The notes under the pieces: generated by a model
Database searches by the model: none
What the model saw: only the letters and a program-made list of their open reading frames with translations
What the model was told of the DNA's origin: nothing
Source: Dyadobacter fanqingshengii
GTDB taxonomy: Bacteria > Bacteroidota > Bacteroidia > Cytophagales > Spirosomataceae
Direction: 5' to 3'
Assembly: GCF_023822005.2 (NCBI RefSeq)
Contig: NZ_CP098806.1
Location: 1,054,001-1,118,000 of the forward strand
DNA: 64,000 bases
Made by a program: the position numbers and the translations under genes
In this document: piece after piece, positions 25,898-35,458 of the stretch
How the letters are laid out: each line of letters opens with the position of its first letter
Numbering within the stretch: the stretch's first letter is position 1

Positions 25898-28729
25898 TTA
25901 CTTGGTCATGTCGAACTTCAAGCCGAAATTAAACCTTGGGCGGTAATATTCCGCCTGAACCGTCCTGGCTGAAATGCTTTGGTAGTAACGCAGCGGCTGG
26001 TTGGTCAGGTTATTGGCCTCGGCAAACAGGCGGAGGTTTTTGGTGATTTTGTAAGCCGCATTGGCATCCAGGAAAAACTGTTTGTCGTAATAAATATCAT
26101 CAAAGTCCTCGCCGCCCAGTGCGTCCAGGTAGGCCGCCGTGTAATTGGCCGACAGTCGTGCAGAGAAGCGTTTGTTTTCCCAGGACAACGACGCATTAAA
26201 CATATGCGGCGCGGTTCCGGGCAGTGAAACGTCTGTTCTTTCATGACCATCTTCGTTATACACACCGTCTGCAAACGACTTTGTAAATGTGTAATTGGTA
26301 TAAATCCCGAAGTTTTTCAAAAAGCCCGGAAGGAAATCCAATTGCCGCTGGAATGCCAGTTCAAATCCGAAAATATTGACATTATCACCGTTTCTCGATT
26401 GCAAAAAGTCCCACTGCTGTCCTGCCGAAATCGGGTTGGTAACACTTGGGAAACCGGCTGTGAAGTCAGCTTGCGAATATTGCTGGTTGCGGTAAGTGTA
26501 GATGAAATTTTTAAGATTTTTATAAAAAACACCTCCTGAAATCAGACCCACCGACTCAAAATAATTCTCTGCCATTAAATCAAAATTCCAGGAATAGGTG
26601 GCTTTCAAATCGGGGTTACCAGCCGAAATTTCCTGGTCGCCCGGGATAATGCTGATGTAGGGAGCCAGGGCGTAGTAATTCGGGCGCGCCAGCGCCGTGG
26701 TTGCTGCTGCTCTCAGGATAAAATTGTCCGTGGCATTATAGCGGAACGAAACGCTGGGCAGCACATTCAGATAAGTGTTCTCGACCGAACGCGCGCCTGC
26801 CAGTTCTTCCTCATCTTCGATAATGTTCCCGGTGTAATTGATGGAGGTGTTTTCAAACCGGGCACCAATGATCATGGACAGTTTTTCATTGAAATCCTGG
26901 TCAAAACGGACGTAACCTGCCACAATGTTCTCTTTTGCATTATAGTTGGCCCCGAGGAATTCTCCCGGAACAGATTCGGCTTCAAACTGGCCCGTATTGC
27001 TGAGATTAAGGTTGCCTAAAAAGCCTTTGGAAGCAAACAGACCGGGTACCAGATGCGATCCCGCCTGGAATTTCTTGCCGGGCCAGTTTACGGTTCCAGC
27101 GTCACCAATTGTTGCGATATCGTCTTCATTTACAGGCGTGTATTCAAAAAAGTTGTTGTTTCTGTCTTTGGTTTTAAGCCGCAAACGAGCGCCTACACGC
27201 ATCCGGCCTTTTTGATTAGGGATCATGGAAAGCGGGAAACGCAGGTTAAGCTTTGCACCCAGTTCGGTCTCCTCGGTAAAGTCATGGTTTTCTGTAATTT
27301 CATGTAAACCCAAGGTCGTTGCGTCCAGCCCGACCGGCGACACAAGCGGCGCACGCGAATCGCCGTTGTAAGTGAGCGTGTTACCACCTTCCCGGAAGCC
27401 AATGTAACGTTCGTTCGGCCTGTCTTCGCTTGCAGTTGAATAGCTTACAGACCAATCCAGATCCACCTTGGGGCTAAGCAAATGGTCACCACGAACCGAA
27501 TAGTTCTGCACAGTTTGTCTCTCCAGACGGCCGCCTTTGTTTTTATTGTTATCAATGCCGCCTTTGGTTTGTCGTCCTACGCGGCCTTCAAAACCGGTGA
27601 TTTTATCGTTATCGTCATAAACAGGCTCAATGTCGTCGATTTGCAGGCGGTAGCGGTTTTCAATGTCGTCGCGCCAGTTGTACATGGCGTTCGCAGTAAT
27701 GGTATGATTTTGGCCTAATTTAAAATCAAATGCAGCCGAAAGGCTTCTTCTGATCCGCTGAACGTCGTATTTTCTGATATCGGTCTCATTGATGAACACA
27801 TTGCCGAAATCATCTTTTGCCCACACCGCTTCCACGTCATCCGAGCCGTAATTGTTGTTGTTATAAGAACCGCTCAGCACCATTCCAATCGCCTTTTTGG
27901 CAAAACGGTTGGCATAAACAAAACCTCCCGTATACAATGCTTTGCTGCGGATCGGGTTGAAGCCGGAGGACAAAGTAGCCGAAATCCGCTGGCTGTTGGG
28001 AGCCGCGCGGGTTACCAAATTTACCGAGCCACCAATCGCATCCGCGTCCATATCCGGGGTCAGTGTTTTGTTCACTTCAATGGTCGAGATCATATCCGAC
28101 GGGATCAGATCCATCTGCACACGACGGTTGTCACCCTCTGCGGATGGAATGCGGTCCCCGTTCAAAGTCACCGAATTGAGCTCCGGCGCCAGTCCGCGTA
28201 CTATAATGTTCCTGGCTTCGCCCTGGTCATTTTGCATGGTAATGCCCGGCACCCGTTTCAATGCATCGCCGATGTTCGAATCCGGGAACCGGCCTACCTG
28301 GTCCGACGAGATGATGTTGGTAATGTTATCATTGTTTCGCTGCTGGTTAAGCGCTTTCGCCTGGCCTTTCAGCCGGTCGCCCAGAACGACCACTTCGTTT
28401 ATGTCCAGTCCGCCTTCTTCCATGATCAGCTCAAAGGATCCTGCCCCGCCGCTTTCCACAGTAATGTTTTGTGAGAAATTACGGTAACCCATATAAGTCG
28501 CTTCCAGCTGATAAGTGCCTGGGGTAACATTCAGAAATTCAAATTTACCGTACACGTCGGAGATCGTGTATTGGTTACCGGGAGTGATTTTGACGGTCGC
28601 GCCCGGAAGGGATAACTTCTGCTCGTCCATGATTTTACCTGAAATCACCGCTTTTTGCCCGAAAGTAATGGTTGGTGCGCACAGGATCAACGATAGTAAG
28701 ATTGAGTGTAGTAGTAATGTTTTCTTCAT
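25898..28729 (-). CDS. TonB-dependent receptor, phytase-linked
   Basis: 943 aa from the ATG at 28729; it gives MKKTLLLHSILLSLILCAP as signal peptide. A carboxypeptidase-regulatory-like domain (KAVISGKIMDEQKLSLPGATVKI) comes first. The plug carries VGRFPDSNIGDALKRVPGI and IIVRGLAPELNSVTLNGDRIPS, as in TIGR01782-type receptors (Caulobacter/Xanthomonas style). The barrel ends in PRFNFGLKFDMTK. It is not a SusC pair member, since no SusD follows. Its downstream neighbour is a phytase. The transport substrate is inferred to be an inositol phosphate or phytate-bound metal. Confidence 0.94.
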   Translation of the reverse strand: MKKTLLLHSILLSLILCAPTITFGQKAVISGKIMDEQKLSLPGATVKITPGNQYTISDVYGKFEFLNVTPGTYQLEATYMGYRNFSQNITVESGGAGSFELIMEEGGLDINEVVVLGDRLKGQAKALNQQRNNDNITNIISSDQVGRFPDSNIGDALKRVPGITMQNDQGEARNIIVRGLAPELNSVTLNGDRIPSAEGDNRRVQMDLIPSDMISTIEVNKTLTPDMDADAIGGSVNLVTRAAPNSQRISATLSSGFNPIRSKALYTGGFVYANRFAKKAIGMVLSGSYNNNNYGSDDVEAVWAKDDFGNVFINETDIRKYDVQRIRRSLSAAFDFKLGQNHTITANAMYNWRDDIENRYRLQIDDIEPVYDDNDKITGFEGRVGRQTKGGIDNNKNKGGRLERQTVQNYSVRGDHLLSPKVDLDWSVSYSTASEDRPNERYIGFREGGNTLTYNGDSRAPLVSPVGLDATTLGLHEITENHDFTEETELGAKLNLRFPLSMIPNQKGRMRVGARLRLKTKDRNNNFFEYTPVNEDDIATIGDAGTVNWPGKKFQAGSHLVPGLFASKGFLGNLNLSNTGQFEAESVPGEFLGANYNAKENIVAGYVRFDQDFNEKLSMIIGARFENTSINYTGNIIEDEEELAGARSVENTYLNVLPSVSFRYNATDNFILRAAATTALARPNYYALAPYISIIPGDQEISAGNPDLKATYSWNFDLMAENYFESVGLISGGVFYKNLKNFIYTYRNQQYSQADFTAGFPSVTNPISAGQQWDFLQSRNGDNVNIFGFELAFQRQLDFLPGFLKNFGIYTNYTFTKSFADGVYNEDGHERTDVSLPGTAPHMFNASLSWENKRFSARLSANYTAAYLDALGGEDFDDIYYDKQFFLDANAAYKITKNLRLFAEANNLTNQPLRYYQSISARTVQAEYYRPRFNFGLKFDMTK

Positions 28730-28793
28730 CAGCCTGATTTTAGTAATCTGCAAAAGTCAGCGACTAATGTTATCAGGGTGTCAGCTAAGTGTT

Positions 28794-29717
28794 ATGAAAT
28801 TATTATTTTGCAACGTGAGAAAGACGTTTTACATATTTATAGCCGTTGTTGCCCTTGCTTCCTGCAAGGTAAGCGTTTCAGAAAACCATGATGGGACATC
28901 GGCTTACCATCAGCTTATGCAAGCTGGGGATTCTGCGATTTTGGCTAAAAGACATATCCCTTTCAGCAAAACGCTCAATTTCAGGGACATTGGCGGACTT
29001 AAAACCAGGGATGGGAAAACCGTTCGTTTGGGGAAGATTTATCGCTCGGGTAATTTGGCCGAACTGGATGAAGACGAGTTTGCAAAGTTTAATGCCACGC
29101 GCATTGCGCATGTGTATGACCTGCGTACGAATCATGAAATCAGGGGCAAGGAAGATCATTTGCCGCCGAATGTGCGATATCTTCACACGCCAACCGTGGC
29201 GGATAATGAGGGCGAAATTGCCCAGCTGAAAAAGAAAGTGATCAACGGTGAGATTTCGGAAGCGATGGCAAGAGACATGACGACCCGATTCTATGAAGAT
29301 GCGGTTTCCGTGAACGTGAGTGCATTGCGGGACATCATAAAAGGCATTACTGCTTCGGATGAGCCTGTTTTATATCATTGTTCTGCGGGAAAGGACCGCA
29401 CAGGGATTGTTTCTGCACTGATTTTATCCCTACTGAATGTGGATCGGGAAACGATCGTGAACGAATATCTGCTGTCCAATTACTATCGCAACGCCCAAAC
29501 TGAAAAGACATTGGGCAAAGCGAAAATGGGCAAGATCATCAAGCGCAACATGGATCTCAAAGCAGTGGAGGTCTTAACCACCGTGGAGGAAGGCTTTATC
29601 AATGCCACATTTGATACTATTGATAAAAAATACGGCGGCATGGATTCTTTTATTCAAAACCAGTTGGGCATCGATCAGAAAACAAGAGCGCAGCTAATTA
29701 ATAAGTTCACCTATTGA
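28794..29717 (+). CDS. lipid-anchored PTP-like phosphatase (tyrosine/phosphoinositide type)
   Basis: 307 aa from the ATG at 28794. The frame is open far upstream through the divergent receptor gene but has no credible start there. TFYIFIAVVALASC makes a lipoprotein signal (Cys24). LNFRDIGGLKTRDGKTVRLGKIYRSGNL is the N-terminal mark of the Y_phosphatase3 family. The P-loop is HC196SAGKDR202TG (C-x5-R), with Asp110 in YDLR as candidate general acid. Relatives with an AGKDRTG loop include Listeria LipA and mycobacterial PtpB, which act on phosphotyrosine and phosphoinositides. It is divergent from the receptor gene with only 64 bp between starts. Confidence 0.9.
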   Translation: MKLLFCNVRKTFYIFIAVVALASCKVSVSENHDGTSAYHQLMQAGDSAILAKRHIPFSKTLNFRDIGGLKTRDGKTVRLGKIYRSGNLAELDEDEFAKFNATRIAHVYDLRTNHEIRGKEDHLPPNVRYLHTPTVADNEGEIAQLKKKVINGEISEAMARDMTTRFYEDAVSVNVSALRDIIKGITASDEPVLYHCSAGKDRTGIVSALILSLLNVDRETIVNEYLLSNYYRNAQTEKTLGKAKMGKIIKRNMDLKAVEVLTTVEEGFINATFDTIDKKYGGMDSFIQNQLGIDQKTRAQLINKFTY

Positions 29718-29740
29718 ACCCGAAAGTGTGCAATAAGCCA

Positions 29741-31834
29741 TTACTTTTCAGGTAGTTGAATGATGAATGTTGTTCCCTTCCCTTCTTCGGTTTCTACTTT
29801 CAGCAGGCCGCCGTGGAATTTAATGATATCATATGAAATACTAAGCCCGAGTCCGGTGCCTTGTCCGGTAGGTTTGGTTGTAAAAAAGGGCTGAAAGATC
29901 TTATCAACAATGTGCTGCGGGATGCCAACGCCATTATCACGCACTGAAATTTCGATCAGCGACTCACCAGAAGGCGATTTGATCCGTTTTGTCGTAACCG
30001 TCACCAGCGGCTTATAAGATTCATCTGAAACTGGTTGAAGCGACGGTTTCACGGCAAAAAACGCGTTGTTATACAGGTTTAGCAAAACCCGTCCGATATC
30101 CTGCGGAATGACCTTTATATTGCCTATGCTTTCGTCAAAATAGGTTTTGAAATCGGACGCAAAAGTTTTGTCCTTGGCCCTCAAACCGTGATAGCTTAGC
30201 CTTAAATATTCATCACAAAGTGCATTAATGTCCGTTGATTCCCGCTCGTTGGTGCTGGTGCGGGAATGCTGCAACATGCCTTTCACGATCGCATCTGCGC
30301 GTTTGCCATGGAAGATAATGCGGTCGCTGTTGTCGCGGATGTCGGTGATACAGGCCTGTATTCCGGCTGTTGTTTCGTTGTCCAGATCAGCTGCTATCTC
30401 GTCCAGGAGTTCAATGTTGACTTCGGAAAAGTTGGTAATAAAATTCAGCGGATTCTGGATTTCATGGGCAATGCCCGATGTAAGTTCTCCGAGGCTGGCC
30501 ATTTTTTCGCTCTGGATCAATTGCGCCTGGGTTACTTTGAGATCGTTAAGCGATTGGGTAAGGGCAACTGTCCGTTCTGCAACCTTTTGTTCGAGCACCA
30601 TATTTTGTTCCAGGATCAACTCCGATTTTTCGTGCGCGATGCGGAGCGTATTGGCGTGCGCTTCTTCGCGTTGCTTTTTATACATATTAATGCGGTCGGC
30701 CAGTGCCAGTGAAAGCAGCGTTACTTCAATGGCCGAGCCAATTTGCATGGAGTTGATATAATACATAACCGGCAATACATTCAGCGCTTCGAGAATGGCC
30801 GCTATAAAACCCACGATCAGAAAGCTCCATGCTACGAGGTAAAATTTGGCCGGTTCATAACCTCTTCTGTAAACGATCACCCCGGCGATCAGGAAATAAA
30901 TGGCCATCAGCACAATTCCCGCCTGGGCCAAACTCAATGCGGTTATTTTAAATGGCGTGAAAACAAGCACAAATGCCAGAATTCCCCAGCATATAAAAAC
31001 GATCGAAAACCGGTGCGCACGCGGCGCAAGCTGGCTGGTGTGCAGGAACTCGCGTGTGAATAATGTTGCAGTAAGAATGGTGAGGCCCGAAACTGCAACA
31101 GCATATTGGTTGAGGAGTGGGAAACCGGGCCAGATAAATTCAAAAACGTATTGGAAAACGCTGGACATAAACCACGTTATACTCAATACGTAAGCAACGT
31201 AATACAAGTAAATCTTTTCGCGGGTGGAAAAATAGAGGAAGAGGTTGTAAAAGAAAATAAGCATCATGACGCCCGTATAAATGCCCTGGATCAAGTCCAG
31301 AATGTGGGTGTCCTCCATAAACGCCTGTAATGTGCCCACTCTCAGCGGAAAAAAGAACGGCTGCATGGTTTTCACACGCAGCAGATATTCCTGTTGCGCG
31401 TTTTTTGCGACTTTCAATGGAAAAAGGAATGTGTTAACCTTTACAGCGCGCTGCTCAAAAACGTAGTCGTCACCCGTTAGCAGCACTTCTGCCACTTTAT
31501 TGTCATGAATGGTATAAAGGGCAATGCTATCAATAAACGCAGAGCCAATGTGCAGGTAAAAATTCTTTTCTGTATTGTTGCTGACCGTAAACCTGAACCA
31601 CACCGCGTCGGATGTGCTGCCGAAATTGGGCACTTCCTGCTCGTATTGCTTGAATTGCGACTGGAAAGCCGGTTGTAATATCTGTTCAACGCGAAGGGAG
31701 CCAGGGTCGCGGAAGTAGGCGGTGTGGTGGCCGATCGGATACCAGTTAACCGTATCGGAAAGCGGTACAATAGACTGTGCAAAAAGCGCTGGTGTTGTAA
31801 GCAAAAAGAGAGAAAAAAGTAAAATTGATCTCAT
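29741..31834 (-). CDS. 7TMR-DISM sensor histidine kinase (orphan)
   Basis: 697 aa. Signal peptide, then an extracytoplasmic 7TMR-DISMED2 domain (about residues 25-155), seven membrane helices (about 175-385), a coiled coil, HisKA with MASLGELTSGIAHEIQNPLNF (about 445-465), and HATPase with N-box LLNLYNNAFFAV, DNGVGIP and GQGTGLGLSIS. DISM sensors are thought to bind carbohydrate-like ligands outside the cell. No response regulator gene is adjacent, so it is an orphan kinase. The gene ends 24 bp from the convergent phosphatase. Confidence 0.94.
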   Translation of the reverse strand: MRSILLFSLFLLTTPALFAQSIVPLSDTVNWYPIGHHTAYFRDPGSLRVEQILQPAFQSQFKQYEQEVPNFGSTSDAVWFRFTVSNNTEKNFYLHIGSAFIDSIALYTIHDNKVAEVLLTGDDYVFEQRAVKVNTFLFPLKVAKNAQQEYLLRVKTMQPFFFPLRVGTLQAFMEDTHILDLIQGIYTGVMMLIFFYNLFLYFSTREKIYLYYVAYVLSITWFMSSVFQYVFEFIWPGFPLLNQYAVAVSGLTILTATLFTREFLHTSQLAPRAHRFSIVFICWGILAFVLVFTPFKITALSLAQAGIVLMAIYFLIAGVIVYRRGYEPAKFYLVAWSFLIVGFIAAILEALNVLPVMYYINSMQIGSAIEVTLLSLALADRINMYKKQREEAHANTLRIAHEKSELILEQNMVLEQKVAERTVALTQSLNDLKVTQAQLIQSEKMASLGELTSGIAHEIQNPLNFITNFSEVNIELLDEIAADLDNETTAGIQACITDIRDNSDRIIFHGKRADAIVKGMLQHSRTSTNERESTDINALCDEYLRLSYHGLRAKDKTFASDFKTYFDESIGNIKVIPQDIGRVLLNLYNNAFFAVKPSLQPVSDESYKPLVTVTTKRIKSPSGESLIEISVRDNGVGIPQHIVDKIFQPFFTTKPTGQGTGLGLSISYDIIKFHGGLLKVETEEGKGTTFIIQLPEK

Positions 31835-32160
31835 CGTGGGGTGGCGACTGATTGGTTAGGTTTACTGGAAGGTTGAATTGTCTAAATTTAATTAAATTTT
31901 TTCTGTCAATGGTGAAGCTATTTACAATAAATCGCTAATAATGACTACATTGACAACCATATAAGCAGCCCATTAAGGGCTGTAACCCCACTAAATATCA
32001 AGTTTAATTCCTGGCCTAGTAAGCGAGCGACACACTACGTAAAAGTACATGTGCTATTACTACATGTAAAGAGATATAGCTTCTACACAGGCTGATTTAA
32101 TGGCTGTTCCCGTTTTGCAATTCCCCGAAAATAAGGACGTTCAAATTCATCTTTTCTGAC
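31835..32160. other. 326-bp intergenic region between divergent genes
   Basis: No coding sequence is supported. It holds a 16-bp AT palindrome (31884-31899) close to the kinase gene and a small hairpin CAGCCC-ATTAA-GGGCTG (31966-31982) without a T run. Promoters for the kinase and for the flavoprotein operon must lie here, but no TAnnTTTG box was found. Confidence 0.4.
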
Positions 32161-33042
32161 ATGAGTGCTGGCGATTTAAAAGAATTCGAAGAGGGTTTGT
32201 GGGTTAGCTTGAAGCCGTTGAAGAATGATCCCGATGCGCGCATCAGGTCGAGGTGCGCGTTTTACAAAAAGTATGGACAGGAAGGTGATTCAGGATCATT
32301 TGGTTACGGGGATTCGGAAATTGCCTTTCTGACCTGGGAAAAAAGGGCAGTCCTGCGCCCGGTTGACGGCGCACCTCCGGGAAGTCCCTGGTGGAACGAT
32401 GTCAATCTCTGGTTTATATATTTATCAGAACTGGGCGCTAAGGCCTATGAAACGGGTATGCCTATCTACGAACTTCCCGTCCCATCGCAGTTTTGGCTAC
32501 GCTTTATTCAGCAGCCCAATGCTGTAAACTGGTATAAAGCGCATAATTCGAGCATTATCGACGGCTATCTCAAATTCTCCGACCTGGCGGAAAAAGAAAC
32601 TGTGCCGGAAAAGATCTTTATCAATATGGTCTTGTACAGGTTGTTGTTTGCCCAATCGCTGGTGGAAGGCGACTTTCCGCTTCCAAAGCTCGGCAAGATC
32701 ATGGGTGATCCGCGTGGCCGTTCCGTTCAGTTCGTGACCAGCCTGGATGCCTATTATCCGGCACATTATCCCATGACGGGCGAGGAGATCAGGGAGGTGC
32801 TTGGGAAGTCGCACCGCCTTTCCGAACTGGGCGTAGAATTCCTGGATGACGTGCTCGTGGAGCCGGAGCTCACACAGCTTTATCAGGAAGCCTCAACATG
32901 GAACAACCAACCCGCTTTGATGAACCTCATCGTAAATCACAAACCCGCCTATCCCAACGGAGAAAGGCTGCCGGATACGCAGAAAGCCTGGATTATCGTC
33001 CTGATCATGTGGCTTAGGAAGCTGTTTTTCAAAATATTCTGA
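32161..33042 (+). CDS. conserved-looking hypothetical protein, partner of the flavoprotein
   Basis: 293 aa, no signal peptide. The sequence is rich in aromatic residues: EIAFLTWEKRAVLRPVDGAPPGSPWWNDVNLWF looks like a conserved core. A helical middle (VNWYKAHNSSIIDGYLKFSDLAEKE) contains NMVLYRLLFAQSLVEGDF. The last 15 residues (IIVLIMWLRKLFFKIF) form a hydrophobic, basic tail that could attach it to the inner face of the membrane. No family is recognised. It lies 37 bp upstream of the large flavoprotein and is very likely co-transcribed with it. Confidence 0.8.
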   Translation: MSAGDLKEFEEGLWVSLKPLKNDPDARIRSRCAFYKKYGQEGDSGSFGYGDSEIAFLTWEKRAVLRPVDGAPPGSPWWNDVNLWFIYLSELGAKAYETGMPIYELPVPSQFWLRFIQQPNAVNWYKAHNSSIIDGYLKFSDLAEKETVPEKIFINMVLYRLLFAQSLVEGDFPLPKLGKIMGDPRGRSVQFVTSLDAYYPAHYPMTGEEIREVLGKSHRLSELGVEFLDDVLVEPELTQLYQEASTWNNQPALMNLIVNHKPAYPNGERLPDTQKAWIIVLIMWLRKLFFKIF

Positions 33043-33079
33043 ACACAAATGCTAACTAAAATTCCTGACACGAAACCCT

Positions 33080-35314
33080 ATGGAAACAAAGAAAAAGAAG
33101 ATTGCAATTTTGGGCGGCGGCATGGCTTCGCTTTCCGCGGCGCACGAGCTGACCGACTATGAAGGCTGGCAGGATCATTATGAAATCACGCTGTATCAGA
33201 CAGGCTGGCGGCTTGGTGGAAAAACAGCCACCGGGCGCGGGGAATGCGACCGGATAGAAGAGCATGGGATTCATATTTTGCAAGGTTGGTACGACACCAC
33301 ATTCCGCCTGCTTCGTGACGTATATGCCGAACGGAAACAGCACAACCTTGCACCGGGCAGCCCATTGCAGGATCTTTTCAAAGACGGACTTGTTGCCAAT
33401 AATTCAACATTACTGACCGAATTTGTCCCGGAACTGGGCAAGTGGACAAACTGGCCGCTGGTATTGCCCGAAACGGAGGAACAACCCGGTGCAGGCGAGC
33501 CTTTGCCTATGTGGGCGCTGGTGCGAAAGGGATTGTCGGTAATGGCCGAAATGTTGCTGGGAAGCCCTTATTCCAGCACCGGCAGCTGGTTCAGCAGGTG
33601 GGTACTCAATCATTTTTTTCCAAAATTCGTGGATGGCGTCGAACAAAAACGGCAGGAAAAAAAGGGATTTTTACACTGGCTTCTCAAACCACTTTTCTCC
33701 GAAAACGGATTCGTTGGACGCCTTATCAAACGGGAAATGTCGCACATCAATGAAGCCATCAAATTGCTGGCCCAGGAATCCGGCGATAATCACAAGCATC
33801 ATAGCTTCATTTTAAATTTATTGGAAAGGGAGATCAGGCACATAGAGCGCCAGGGCTTGCCTTATCGTGAAGACCAGCAAGAGAAAAGGCATCAGGCCAT
33901 AGCGGTTTGCTTTGCTTATTACAACATTAAGGGTATCCTCAAAGACGTTTACGATCGAAAAACGGAGATTTTTGATTTTGATAAAATTGATAAATATGAT
34001 TACCGCGAATGGCTGGCGATGCAGGGAGCGCCGCAATGGTTGGTGGATTCAGTGATCGTACGCTTCTTTTACACCGGAACATTTGCCAATCTGGTTAACG
34101 AAAACGGGGGAGCGGTGGCTGCGGGAACAGCGCTTCAATTTTTTGCGAAATCGTCAGGTTACAAAGGTTCATTTGTATATCAAATGGTCTACGGCACAGG
34201 CGATGTGATGGTCATGCCTATTTACGAGGTTTTGAAAAGCAGGGGTGTGAAATTTAAATTTTTTCACAAAATCGAGCAGGTGCATTATGATGCTAATAAG
34301 ATTATTGAAACGATATCTTACGCTGAGCAGGTAAAATTGCAAGTGCCGGAATATGATCCCGTCAAAAAGATCAACGGTGAACTCCGCGTGTGGCCCGGCG
34401 CGCCGCTGTACGACCAGCTCGATGCCGAAAATGCCACGCGTTTGCAAGCAGAAAAAGTGAATCTGGAAGATCCCTGGACGGATTGGACGGACTACCGGAA
34501 AGGACAATTGAAAAAAGGCATTGATTTCGATGAAGTGGTCCTGGGCATTCCGATCGGCACGCTGAAAAGGATTTGCAGCGAGATTATTGAAAAAGAACCG
34601 CGCTGGAAATCCATGGCCGCGAACATTGTCACCACGCCCACGCAGTCAGCACAGCTGTGGTTCCTGCCCACTTTGCAAGAACTTGGCTTTGAACTTTCTG
34701 AATGGGGACTGGCTCCGGGATTGAGCGCGCCGAATGTTGTGGTTTACCAAAATCCGATGTATTCATGGCTGGACAGCACTATCGCGCTACCAAGTGAAAA
34801 CTGGCCAAAAAACCAGCAACCCAGGTTTCTTGCTTACTACACAGGCCCATATCTGCTGCGCAAGCCATTGCCGGAAGGGCCGGATACAGCCTATCAGGCC
34901 ATTGAAAATGAGCGGCTGAAAAATGCATTTGAACAATGGTTGCAGGACAACAGCGCGTGGTTTTGGCCAAAAGCCGGGACCTATTTGTATCCCCAGGGGC
35001 TCAATTTTCAGTTATTGGCCGATGTCAAGGATTCCAAAGATGGTTATGCTCGATTTTCCAGTCAGTTTTTCAGGGCCAATGTGCGTCCGACCGACCATTA
35101 TACGCTTTCCGTGCCCAACAGCGCCATTCACAGATTAAAAGCGGATGCGAGTGGATTTGAAAACCTGTTCCTGTGCGGCGACTGGATCGATTTCGGGGGC
35201 AATGTGGGCTACATTGACGGCACCATTCAGTCCGGGCAGCAGGCAGCGCAGGCGCTTCGGTCACGAATGCATCTGGGCGGACACAAGGAAATCTGGTCGG
35301 AAATCAAGTCTTGA
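33080..35314 (+). CDS. large FAD-dependent oxidoreductase (phytoene desaturase/amine oxidase fold)
   Basis: 744 aa, cytosolic. KKKIAILGGGMASLSAAHEL is the dinucleotide-binding beta-alpha-beta, and LYQTGWRLGGKTATGRG with EEHGIHILQGWYD the second FAD motif of the phytoene desaturase / amine oxidase superfamily. FLCGDWIDFGGNVGYIDGTIQSGQQAA at the C-terminus is the FAD-closing motif. The middle third (about residues 180-330) is an insertion compared with usual 450-500 aa desaturases. Substrate unknown; a hydrophobic isoprenoid or lipid is a reasonable guess. Second gene of a two-gene operon ended by a terminator at 35358. Confidence 0.9.
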   Translation: METKKKKIAILGGGMASLSAAHELTDYEGWQDHYEITLYQTGWRLGGKTATGRGECDRIEEHGIHILQGWYDTTFRLLRDVYAERKQHNLAPGSPLQDLFKDGLVANNSTLLTEFVPELGKWTNWPLVLPETEEQPGAGEPLPMWALVRKGLSVMAEMLLGSPYSSTGSWFSRWVLNHFFPKFVDGVEQKRQEKKGFLHWLLKPLFSENGFVGRLIKREMSHINEAIKLLAQESGDNHKHHSFILNLLEREIRHIERQGLPYREDQQEKRHQAIAVCFAYYNIKGILKDVYDRKTEIFDFDKIDKYDYREWLAMQGAPQWLVDSVIVRFFYTGTFANLVNENGGAVAAGTALQFFAKSSGYKGSFVYQMVYGTGDVMVMPIYEVLKSRGVKFKFFHKIEQVHYDANKIIETISYAEQVKLQVPEYDPVKKINGELRVWPGAPLYDQLDAENATRLQAEKVNLEDPWTDWTDYRKGQLKKGIDFDEVVLGIPIGTLKRICSEIIEKEPRWKSMAANIVTTPTQSAQLWFLPTLQELGFELSEWGLAPGLSAPNVVVYQNPMYSWLDSTIALPSENWPKNQQPRFLAYYTGPYLLRKPLPEGPDTAYQAIENERLKNAFEQWLQDNSAWFWPKAGTYLYPQGLNFQLLADVKDSKDGYARFSSQFFRANVRPTDHYTLSVPNSAIHRLKADASGFENLFLCGDWIDFGGNVGYIDGTIQSGQQAAQALRSRMHLGGHKEIWSEIKS

Positions 35315-35357
35315 TTTTTGGAGGCAGCGTTTGTAACATTTGATTATTTCTTATCAT

Positions 35358-35390
35358 AAATGACCGGCAATAGTCGGTCATTTCGTTTTT
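35358..35390 (+). terminator. rho-independent terminator of the flavoprotein operon
   Basis: AAATGACCG (35358-35366) pairs with CGGTCATTT (35375-35383), followed by CG and five T. It lies 44 bp after the stop codon at 35314. Confidence 0.75.
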
Positions 35391-35458
35391 GGTTGCTAGC
35401 GTCCATCAGTAACTTGCGCCTTCTTGCAGCTTATCACTCAAAGTTGTCTCAAAAAATA

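Noticed and set aside
28515..28793. Upstream extension of the PTP-like phosphatase gene
   Set aside because: It would run through the start of the divergent TonB receptor and bury the lipoprotein signal; the ATG at 28794 is preferred.
31966..31982. Hairpin CAGCCC/GGGCTG as a terminator or RNA gene
   Set aside because: It has no T run, no gene ends nearby and the structure is too small for an RNA gene.
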